This document shows, piece after piece, positions 27,097 through 34,615 of a stretch of 64,000 bases of DNA. The stretch covers positions 1-64,000 of the forward strand of contig DASWMI010000192.1 in the NCBI GenBank assembly GCA_036399835.1. Reading direction: 5' to 3'. Every line of letters starts with the position of its first letter. Within the stretch, counting starts at the first letter, position 1. Both the position numbers and the translations under genes were made by a program. This stretch comes from DASYML01 sp036399835 (GTDB lineage Bacteria > Acidobacteriota > Blastocatellia > Pyrinomonadales > Pyrinomonadaceae). The notes under the pieces are model-generated. The model worked only from the letters and a program-made list of their open reading frames with translations. It searched no databases and was not told the origin of the DNA.

Positions 27097-27186
27097 GATG
27101 AGCGATGGAGGATGAGATAAAAGCTATTTCTTATCATTCATCACTCGTCATTCAACACTCATCGTTCATCCGTTCATCGCTCTCTT
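27097..27186. repeat. Operon-internal hairpin repeat, family 2 copy
   Basis: Fills the gap between the kinase stop and the murQ start. Left words GTGATGAGCG and GGATGAGATAAAAGC, core AAAGCTATTTCTT, right words TTATCATTCATCACTCGTC and repeated TCATCG/TTCATC, so most of it can fold into one imperfect stem. It is the clearest copy of the family and directly precedes the murQ start, where it could affect translation or mRNA stability. Confidence 0.5.
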
Positions 27187-28104
27187 ATGGACCAGTTGCC
27201 GATTACCGAAGAGGAGAACCCGCGCACGGCAGAGATAGCTTCGCTCTCATCTTTGGAGATCGTGCGCTTGATGAACGAGGAGGATAAGCTGGTCGCGGAT
27301 GCGGTCTCGCTCGTTCTGCCGGAGATTGCGCTGGCGGTCGAGGGAATCGTGCAAAGGCTGCGAGCGGGAGGCCGCCTCTTTTATCTCGGGACGGGTACAT
27401 CGGGCCGGCTCGGCGTGCTGGATGCAGCGGAGTGCCCGCCGACTTTCGGCGTCTCGCCGGAGCTGGTCCAGGGAATCATCGCGGGCGGATACGAAGCCTG
27501 CTATCGGGCGGTCGAGGCTTCCGAAGACGACCGTGAAGCAGGCGCGCTCGATCTGGAAGCGCGCGGCTTTAGGGGCGACGACGCCCTGGTGGGTATAGCT
27601 GCCTCCGGTCGCACGCCCTACACTGTCGGCGCGGTCGAGCACGCTCGCTCCCTCGGTGCATTCACAGTCGCACTGACCTGCGCGCCGGATTCAGCGATGA
27701 CGCGCGTGGCCGAAGTGAGCATCGTGCCTGTGGTTGGACCGGAAGTGATTGCAGGCTCGACGCGGCTCAAGGCTGGCACGGCGCAGAAGATGGTACTCAA
27801 CATGCTCTCGACGGCGACGATGGTCCAATTAGGTTATGTGACGGGCAATCGCATGTCGAATCTTCTGCCCCGCAACGTGAAGCTGCTGGCGCGCGCGCGC
27901 CGTATTCTGAGCGCGGAGACGGGGATGGATGAGGGGGAAGCGAGCGCGGCTTTGGAGCGTGCGGGCGGCGACTTGCGTCTGGCGCTGGTTATGAGTAAAA
28001 CGGGAAGCGAGCGCGAAGAGGCCAGGGGTGCGCTCGACGCTGCGGGCGGCGTGGTCCAGCGGGCCGTAGAGATTCTTTCGCAGTCCGAGAATTCATCAAG
28101 TTAA
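27187..28104 (+). CDS. murQ: N-acetylmuramic acid 6-phosphate etherase
   Basis: Cytoplasmic lyase that cleaves the lactyl ether of MurNAc 6-phosphate to give GlcNAc 6-phosphate and D-lactate, 305 residues. The SIS sugar-isomerase fold shows LFYLGTGTSGRLGVLDAAEC and PPTFGVSPELVQGIIAGG, containing the first catalytic Glu, and the second conserved acid region EASEDDREAGALD. VGIAASGRTPYTVGAVEHAR and GSTRLKAGTAQKMVLNM are the remaining family blocks, and a UBA-like C-terminal helix bundle closes the protein. The start ATG at 27187 follows the family 2 hairpin. Placed between an amino-sugar kinase and a symporter, it defines the cluster as peptidoglycan amino-sugar salvage. Confidence 0.96.
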   Translation: MDQLPITEEENPRTAEIASLSSLEIVRLMNEEDKLVADAVSLVLPEIALAVEGIVQRLRAGGRLFYLGTGTSGRLGVLDAAECPPTFGVSPELVQGIIAGGYEACYRAVEASEDDREAGALDLEARGFRGDDALVGIAASGRTPYTVGAVEHARSLGAFTVALTCAPDSAMTRVAEVSIVPVVGPEVIAGSTRLKAGTAQKMVLNMLSTATMVQLGYVTGNRMSNLLPRNVKLLARARRILSAETGMDEGEASAALERAGGDLRLALVMSKTGSEREEARGALDAAGGVVQRAVEILSQSENSSS

Positions 28105-28138
28105 ATCGTCTTGAGTCTTCCGTCATAAACTATCTAAT

Positions 28139-29701
28139 ATGAAAGCTCTGGACCTGGCGATCATCTTCGGCTATCTCATCGGCGTGACGCTGCTCGGCAC
28201 GTGGTTCGCCGGAAAGCAGGAGACGACGCGCGATTATTTTCTGGGCGACAGGACAGTGCCCTGGTGGGCCATCGCGGCATCCATCGTCGCGACGGAAACC
28301 TCGACCATCACTTTTATCTCAGTCCCCGGTATAGCCTTCGCGCGCGGCGGCAATTTTCAATTCCTGCAACTCGTCTTCGGTTACATGCTCGGACGCATAG
28401 TTATCTCGCTCCTCTTCATCCCATCCTATTTTCGCGGCGAGTTGTTGACGGTTTACCAGCTTCTGGACCGGCGCTTCGGCGTCAAGATCAAGATGCTGGC
28501 GGCGGCTCTCTTCGTCGTCATGCGTAATATCGCGGACGGGATACGGCTGCTGCTGACGGCCATCGTGCTGGCCGCCGTCTACACAGCCTTTCAACCGGGC
28601 GCGAATGCGGACATGCTGATCGTCGCTTCCATCATCCTGATAGGCGTCGTGATGATCGTCTTCACTTACTTCGGCGGGATGGAAGCCGTCATCTGGGTAG
28701 AGGTGGTCCAGCTTGGCATTTACATCGCGGGGGCGATTGCCGCCGCCGTCGTCCTGGTCCATTCGACCGAGGGGGGCTTGACCGCGGCTTTGGCGGCTGG
28801 CTCGCAATTCGGTAAATTCCAGCTCTTCGATTTCTCGTTGGATTTTACCAAGACCTTTACCTTCTGGGCCGGTCTCATCGGCGGCTGCTTCCTGACGATG
28901 AGCACGCACGGGACGGACCAGTATCTGGTCCAGCGTTATCTGTGCACGGATCGCCCGCGACGCGCGGCGACGGCGCTGCTGACGAGCGGCGCGATAGTGC
29001 TCGCTCAGTTCATAGGCTTTCTCTTCATAGGCGTGCTGCTCTTCGCTTTTTATCATCCGTATACGGACACGGCTTATGCCTCGCTGCAAACGGCGCAGGC
29101 AGCCTATCCATTCACGGGCGGCGACCGCGTCTTCCCGGATTTCATCACGAAGCACCTGCCTTCCGGTTTGTCGGGGCTGGTCGTCGCGGCCATCTTCGCG
29201 GCGGCGATGTCTTCATCGCTCAACTCGATTGCGGCGACGGCGGTCAACGATCTCTACAAGCCCTTTCGCCCGAAGCGCAGCGACAAGCATTACCTGAAGG
29301 TCTCGCACTGGCTGACGCTGTTGTGGGGCATCGTGCAGATTGCCGTCGCGCTTTTTGTGCGTCATCGCAACCGCTCGGCGCTGGACCAGGCGCTCTCCAT
29401 CGCATCACTGATTAACGGGCCTGTGCTCGGAGTCTTTCTGGTCGGCACATTCCTCAGGCGCGTCAGCGAGCCACCCGCGTTGATTGGCATGGGAGCGAGC
29501 CTGCTCTTGATGCTCTACGTTTTCCTGACGACAAAGATTGCCTGGACGTGGTATGTCTTAATCGGAAGCCTCTTGACATTCTTTATCGCGTGGCTGGCAA
29601 GCTTCGCTTTCGCGCCCGCGCCGGAAAGCCGTCGTGATGAGCTGTCGCCATCCGGCGCGGTTGAAGAACTCTTGCCCGTTGCGGAAACCGAAAAACTCTA
29701 A
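28139..29701 (+). CDS. SSS-family sodium:solute symporter, candidate amino-sugar importer
   Basis: Inner-membrane sodium-coupled symporter, 520 residues with about thirteen hydrophobic helices. Family blocks: IIFGYLIGVTLLGTWFAGKQ, then YFLGDRTVPWWAIAASIVAT with ETSTITFISVPGIAFARGG, and later VVAAIFAAAMSSSLNSIAAT, which holds the Ser-rich sodium-site region of the fifth inverted-repeat helix. The C-terminus is a short Glu/Pro-rich cytoplasmic tail. It sits 34 bases after murQ and abuts the NagZ gene without a gap, so it should carry the sugar released by NagZ/NamZ: MurNAc, GlcNAc or a wall disaccharide. The transporter family is certain; the substrate is inferred from context only. Confidence 0.9.
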   Translation: MKALDLAIIFGYLIGVTLLGTWFAGKQETTRDYFLGDRTVPWWAIAASIVATETSTITFISVPGIAFARGGNFQFLQLVFGYMLGRIVISLLFIPSYFRGELLTVYQLLDRRFGVKIKMLAAALFVVMRNIADGIRLLLTAIVLAAVYTAFQPGANADMLIVASIILIGVVMIVFTYFGGMEAVIWVEVVQLGIYIAGAIAAAVVLVHSTEGGLTAALAAGSQFGKFQLFDFSLDFTKTFTFWAGLIGGCFLTMSTHGTDQYLVQRYLCTDRPRRAATALLTSGAIVLAQFIGFLFIGVLLFAFYHPYTDTAYASLQTAQAAYPFTGGDRVFPDFITKHLPSGLSGLVVAAIFAAAMSSSLNSIAATAVNDLYKPFRPKRSDKHYLKVSHWLTLLWGIVQIAVALFVRHRNRSALDQALSIASLINGPVLGVFLVGTFLRRVSEPPALIGMGASLLLMLYVFLTTKIAWTWYVLIGSLLTFFIAWLASFAFAPAPESRRDELSPSGAVEELLPVAETEKL

Positions 29702-31663
29702 ATGATTGGCATCAATCCAGTGACTCGTTCAATAACATCTTGTCTCGTACTCGTCTCCATCTGGCTCGCGCCCTTCGCATCATCCGGCGCGCAAAGCCTT
29801 AAGCATCAAAGCTCTTTTGCCGGAGTCTCAACCATCTCAAAGGCTCTCGCTGCCGAGAAGTCTTCAGCTTCGTTCAGGCCATATACGCGCCAGCCCTCGA
29901 AGGATGCTCTCAAGTGGGCCGACAAAGAGCTGCGGCGTATGTCGCTGGATGAAAAGATAGGTCAGCTTGTCTCGATTGGCGTCAACGCGACGTTTCTCAA
30001 CCAGGAGAGCGATGCTTTTCGCGCGCTGCGCAGGCAGGTGGAAGAGAACCACATCGGCGGGATCATACTTTTTCGTGGTCCGGTCTATGAATCAGTGGTC
30101 CTCGTCAATCGCATGCAGCAGTTGTCGCGCTACCCGCTGCTCATCTCTGCGGACCTTGAAGCCGGAGCCGGAATGCGTTTTGACGATACCGTGAATTTCC
30201 CCTGGAACATGGCCGTCGGCGCAACTGGCAATCCGGATTACGCCCGCCGACAGGGCGAGTTTACCGCGCGAGAAGCGCGTGCTCTAGGCGTCCAGCACGT
30301 CTTCGCGCCCGTCGTGGATGTTAATAACAACGCTGGCAATCCTGTCATCAATGTGCGCTCTTATGGCGAAGACCCTGCTGAGGTCGGGCGCTTCGCGGCT
30401 GCTTTCGTAGAGGGCGCGCAACGCGGCGGCGTTATCGCGACCGCCAAACATTTTCCGGGGCATGGCGATACTGCTGTTGATTCGCATCGCGGGCTGCCCG
30501 TCATCAACGTCGGGCGCGAGCGTCTTAACAGCATCGAGCTGGTCCCATTTCGAGCGGCGGTCGCGGCGGGCGTCGGCTCGATCATGGTCGGTCACATAGG
30601 CTTGCCGCAGCTTGAGCCAACCACAGTCAGCCCTCTGCCTCGCAGCCCTGGCGCGAGCGCCAAGCCTTCCTACGCGGACACGGAAGTTATCGTCGAGAAC
30701 GCGACTCTTCCGGCCACCATGTCTACGGTCTTGACCGGACGACTCTTGCGCGATGAGCTGAAGTTTGACGGACTCATCCTGACCGACGCGCTGGACATGA
30801 GCGGACTGACAATCTACTTCAACGCGGACGAGGCGTGTGTGCGCGCAGTTGTGGCCGGGGCGGACATGCTGCTCAAGCCTGCGGATCCGGATGCCTGCGT
30901 GCGCGGACTGCGCGAAGCTGTACGCTCCGGCAGACTTTCGGAAAAGCGTGTGGAGGATTCGGCGCGGCGCATTCTGGCCGCCAAGTTCGACCTAGGGCTG
31001 GTCAAGGAGCGCCAGGCCGCTCTGGACCAGATTGATCGTGAGGTGTCCAGCAGGGATGCCACACGTCTGGCCCAGGAGATTGCCACACACGCCATCACGC
31101 TCGTCCGCAACGATGCGAAGCTTTTGCCCTTGAGTAAGCTGCGCACGGATGCGCGCGTCTTTCATCTGGCCGTGACCAACGGCGAAGACCGCCTATGGAT
31201 CGCGCAGTCATTTAACGCGGCGATGGCGCGCTCCGGCTTAAGGATGGAAGTCATGGTGCTCGACGAGCGTTCTTCCGATACGGAGGTGCGCAAGGCTCTT
31301 GAGCGCGCAAAGGATGCCGATCTGGTCATCGCTTCTCTCTACGGTCGCGTGCGTTCGGGTCAGGCCAACAGCGTCGGCCTGCCTGAGCCTGGCGCGCGTG
31401 CGCTCAATGCGCTTATCTCTCGCAACGCTCCTGTCATCGGCATCAGCTTCGGCAACCCTTATCTCTTGCAGAGCTTCCCGCAGCTCAAGACTTACCTCGT
31501 CGCCTACGGCGATATGCCGAGCCTGCAAGCGGCGGCAGCGCGCGCACTGCTCGGAGAGGCGGACATTACGGGCAGACTGCCCATCACACTGCCTTCGCTC
31601 TATGCGCGCGGCACGGGTATTCAGCTGAAAGCTCAGGCGCGAGCGCAGTTGGGAACGCGTTGA
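29702..31663 (+). CDS. nagZ: Secreted GH3 beta-N-acetylglucosaminidase, NagZ-like
   Basis: Exported family 3 enzyme expected to remove terminal GlcNAc from peptidoglycan fragments, 653 residues. Signal peptide 1 to about 31 (CLVLVSIWLAPFASSGAQ). The N-terminal barrel has the NagZ signature ATAKHFPGHGDTAVDSHRGL, with Lys249-His250 and the catalytic Asp/His loop specific to this subfamily. The nucleophile is Asp362 in LILTDALDMSGL. A second alpha/beta domain follows (SRDATRLAQEIATHAITLVR to the end), making it a two-domain NagZ like the Bacillus enzyme rather than the short E. coli cytosolic form. Its ATG directly follows the symporter stop. The His/Asp loop is good evidence against beta-glucosidase activity. 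Confidence 0.92.
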   Translation: MIGINPVTRSITSCLVLVSIWLAPFASSGAQSLKHQSSFAGVSTISKALAAEKSSASFRPYTRQPSKDALKWADKELRRMSLDEKIGQLVSIGVNATFLNQESDAFRALRRQVEENHIGGIILFRGPVYESVVLVNRMQQLSRYPLLISADLEAGAGMRFDDTVNFPWNMAVGATGNPDYARRQGEFTAREARALGVQHVFAPVVDVNNNAGNPVINVRSYGEDPAEVGRFAAAFVEGAQRGGVIATAKHFPGHGDTAVDSHRGLPVINVGRERLNSIELVPFRAAVAAGVGSIMVGHIGLPQLEPTTVSPLPRSPGASAKPSYADTEVIVENATLPATMSTVLTGRLLRDELKFDGLILTDALDMSGLTIYFNADEACVRAVVAGADMLLKPADPDACVRGLREAVRSGRLSEKRVEDSARRILAAKFDLGLVKERQAALDQIDREVSSRDATRLAQEIATHAITLVRNDAKLLPLSKLRTDARVFHLAVTNGEDRLWIAQSFNAAMARSGLRMEVMVLDERSSDTEVRKALERAKDADLVIASLYGRVRSGQANSVGLPEPGARALNALISRNAPVIGISFGNPYLLQSFPQLKTYLVAYGDMPSLQAAAARALLGEADITGRLPITLPSLYARGTGIQLKAQARAQLGTR

Positions 31664-31746
31664 AGAAATAATACTGGTCCACAAGTTTCGCGCGCGGGAA
31701 CGCGTGTTTGAGTGCGGTTCGCCATCAAAGACAAAGAACTTCTATC

Positions 31747-34287
31747 ATGCGCTTAGACAAGTCACGCAAAAACTTTATCCGTCAACACGCTCCGGCTCTA
31801 TCTAACAACTCTTCTGCGCAACCCTTCCTGCGCGCCATGGTCTTTCTCTTATTGCTTGCATTCACGGTCCACGCCCTGGCTTTCGAGTTGCCGCTGGCCC
31901 AGCCCGCCTCTGTCGGGATGTCTGCCGAGCGGCTGGCCCGTATGGATGCTGTCATTGAGCAGGCGATTGCGCGCAAAGAGTTGCCGGGCGCGGTCGTGCT
32001 GGCGGGGCGGCGTGGCCGTGTGGTCTGGCGCAAGGCTTACGGCGCGCGCGTCGTAGAGCCTGCGCGCGAGACGATGACGACCGACACGATCTTCGATCTG
32101 GCGAGTTTGACCAAAGTGGTTGCCACCGCGACGAGCATCATGATCCTCATCGAGCGCGGGCAGGTCCGGCTTAATGATTCCATCTCGCGTTATCTGCCTG
32201 AGATTAAGGGCGAGGGCAGAGAGCGTGTGACGGTCGAGCAGTTGTTGACGCATAGCTCGGGCTACGCTCCCGATTTCGATTTGAGCGAGAAATGGACCGG
32301 CGCTGAAGAGGCCGTCAAGAGGTTGCAGCAGGAGCCGCTGCGGAGCGTGCCGGGCACACGCTTTGTTTATAGCGACATTAACTACATCGCGCTCGGCGAG
32401 ATCGTCCATCGCGTGAGCGGCCTCACGCTCGATGAGTTTGCGCGGCGCAATATCTTCGAGCCGCTCAAGATGCGCGCGACTGCTTTTCGTCCATCATCTT
32501 CACTGGTCCAGCGTATTGCGCCGACGGAAAAATTGAGCGCGGCGGCAAGCTATCTGGGAGGCAGCGGCGCAGGCCCCGGTCCACAGGGCGAGCGCTGGCT
32601 GCGCGGCGAAGTGCATGACCCGACCTCTTTTCGGATGGGCGGCGTGGCAGGCCATGCCGGACTCTTCTCGACCGCAGACGATCTGGCCGTCTATTGCCAG
32701 ATGATCTTAAACGGCGGCGAGTATAACGGCGTGCGTATCCTGAGTCCGATGAGCGTCGCGGCGATGACGAGGCCGCGCACCGTGACGGAAGATGGCGCAG
32801 CGCGCGGTCTCGGCTGGGACATCGCGAGCAGCTTTTCATCAAATCGCGGAGACCTCTTCCCCGTAGGCTCTTTCGGCCACACGGGTTTTACAGGCACATC
32901 CATCTGGATTGACCCTGCGAGCGAGAGCTTCATCATCTTCCTGAGCAATCGCGTACACCCTAACGGCAAGGGCGATGTGACGGCTTTGCGCGGGCGCGTG
33001 GCGGCGATTGTCGCAGGCTCCGTGATGGATGCGGATGCCGTGCGCGTGCGCGAAGAGTCTGCGCGTGCCCTCTCGCAGATTGTCGCGGACGTGGCGCGGC
33101 TTCAGGCGGCAAACAGCGCGCGTCTCTTGAGCGCGGCGGCGGATACGCCTTTGGACGCGCAGGTCCTGATAGGGATTGACGTGCTTGAGCGCACGGGCTT
33201 TAAAGAGCTGGCGGGTCTGCGCCTGGGGCTGGTGACGAACCACACGGGGCGCGACCGTCAGGGCAGGCAGACGATAGACGTGCTGCGCGGTGCGCCGGGC
33301 GTGCGTCTCGTCGCGCTCTTCTCGCCTGAGCACGGCATACGCGGGCAGGCGGACGAGAACATTTCCGATACGAAGGACGAGAAGACGGGCTTGCCCATCT
33401 ACTCGCTTTACGGCGAGACGCGTCGGCCCAAAGCTGAACAACTCAAAGACCTGGATGCCTTGGTCTTCGATATTCAGGACGTCGGGACGCGTTTTTACAC
33501 TTACATCTCTACGCTCGGTTATGTGATGGAGGAAGCGGCCAAGGCAAAACTTCCGGTCTACGTGCTGGACCGGCCCAACCCGATTGGCGGGCTTGAAGTG
33601 GAAGGGCCTCTGGCGGATTCGGACAAGCTCTCTTTTATAGCCTATCACACGCTTCCCGTCAGGCACGGGATGACTATCGGAGAGCTGGCGCGTCTGTTTA
33701 ATGAAGCCCGAAAGATTAATTGCGAGCTGCGCGTCATCAGGATGGAAAATTACAGGCGCGCGATGTGGTTTGATTCAACCAATCTCGTGTGGGTCAACCC
33801 TTCGCCGAATATGCGTAGCCTGACAGAAGCCACGCTCTATCCGGGCGTCGGGCTGCTTGAGACGACAAACCTTTCGGTCGGGCGCGGCACGGACACGCCT
33901 TTCGAGCTGGTCGGCGCGCCCTGGCTCGACGGGCAAAGACTCGCGCAGTATCTCAACGGGCGCCAGGTGGCGGGCGTGCGCTTCGTGCCCGTCCGCTTTA
34001 CGCCGAAGGCTTCCGTCTTTAAGGGAGAAGAATGCGGCGGCATTAATCTGGTCGTCACGAATCGCGCGCTCTTTCGCCCTGTCACGGCTGGCCTTGAGAT
34101 TGCCGTCGCGCTCAGGCTGCTTTATCCGTCGGAATGGAAGGTTGACGATTACGCGCGGCTGCTCGCCAACGCCGAGACGCTCGAACGATTAAAGCGCGGC
34201 GCAGGGCCGGAAGAGATTGCCGCCAACTGGTCTACAGCCCTGACGGAGTTTCGCCGCGTGCGCGCGCGCGCCCTGCTTTATCAATAG
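31747..34287 (+). CDS. Fusion: beta-lactamase-fold AmiE-like amidase + NamZ (DUF1343) exo-muramidase
   Basis: Secreted two-domain protein of 846 residues. Start ATG 31747 gives a basic leader and a signal segment FLLLLAFTVHALA. Residues about 45-430 are a serine beta-lactamase-fold hydrolase: SLTK with Ser120 and Lys123, YSDINY, and GHTGFTGTSIW in the place of the KTG box. Residues about 470-846 are DUF1343, the NamZ family of exo-beta-N-acetylmuramidases: LVTNHTGRDRQGRQTIDVL, FSPEHGIRG with Glu528, ALVFDIQDVGTRFYTYISTL and VLDRPNPIGG. In Bacillus subtilis, AmiE (beta-lactamase fold, removes peptide from MurNAc) and NamZ are adjacent separate genes with nagZ and murQ; here both activities appear joined. 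This predicts peptide removal followed by MurNAc release. A purely esterase role for the first domain remains possible. Confidence 0.88.
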   Translation: MRLDKSRKNFIRQHAPALSNNSSAQPFLRAMVFLLLLAFTVHALAFELPLAQPASVGMSAERLARMDAVIEQAIARKELPGAVVLAGRRGRVVWRKAYGARVVEPARETMTTDTIFDLASLTKVVATATSIMILIERGQVRLNDSISRYLPEIKGEGRERVTVEQLLTHSSGYAPDFDLSEKWTGAEEAVKRLQQEPLRSVPGTRFVYSDINYIALGEIVHRVSGLTLDEFARRNIFEPLKMRATAFRPSSSLVQRIAPTEKLSAAASYLGGSGAGPGPQGERWLRGEVHDPTSFRMGGVAGHAGLFSTADDLAVYCQMILNGGEYNGVRILSPMSVAAMTRPRTVTEDGAARGLGWDIASSFSSNRGDLFPVGSFGHTGFTGTSIWIDPASESFIIFLSNRVHPNGKGDVTALRGRVAAIVAGSVMDADAVRVREESARALSQIVADVARLQAANSARLLSAAADTPLDAQVLIGIDVLERTGFKELAGLRLGLVTNHTGRDRQGRQTIDVLRGAPGVRLVALFSPEHGIRGQADENISDTKDEKTGLPIYSLYGETRRPKAEQLKDLDALVFDIQDVGTRFYTYISTLGYVMEEAAKAKLPVYVLDRPNPIGGLEVEGPLADSDKLSFIAYHTLPVRHGMTIGELARLFNEARKINCELRVIRMENYRRAMWFDSTNLVWVNPSPNMRSLTEATLYPGVGLLETTNLSVGRGTDTPFELVGAPWLDGQRLAQYLNGRQVAGVRFVPVRFTPKASVFKGEECGGINLVVTNRALFRPVTAGLEIAVALRLLYPSEWKVDDYARLLANAETLERLKRGAGPEEIAANWSTALTEFRRVRARALLYQ

Positions 34288-34615
34288 AGTAAGGCTGGCC
34301 CTTGAAGCATCAGCATAATTTATAATCCGGATAAAATCTTTTAGTTTTCAATGTTACTATTGAAACAACTACAATCTCCCTAAAGTTCCGGTGCAGGCGG
34401 TCTCGCGACAGGCTCAAAACGAGTGCCGCTCTCTTTCATTGGTTCTCTTTCAAATGTTCACGTCCGGCGCGTAGCTCATCTTCTCCGGCTACGTTTCAGG
34501 TTCTCAATTTGATAAAGCCGTCACGGGTTGGAGAGTTTTTCTTTTCCTGACGCTGACAAGCCCCGGCATGCGTTCGGGGCTTGATGCGACTGCACACAAA
34601 AGACAGGAGCGAAGT
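34288..34615. promoter_or_regulatory. 328-base regulatory region before the second receptor gene
   Basis: No gene is seen here. It contains TATAAT (34321-34326), the 18-nt GATAAAATCTTTTAGTTT (34330-34347) also present in the LysR/kinase intergenic region, and directly after it a dyad TTCAAT-N6-ATTGAA (about 34346-34363). Nearer the gene, a 9-bp stem CAAGCCCCG (34557-34565) with CGGGGCTTG (34575-34583) lies in the probable 5' leader. A purine-rich ribosome site (CAGGAG) precedes ATG 34616. Confidence 0.45.
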
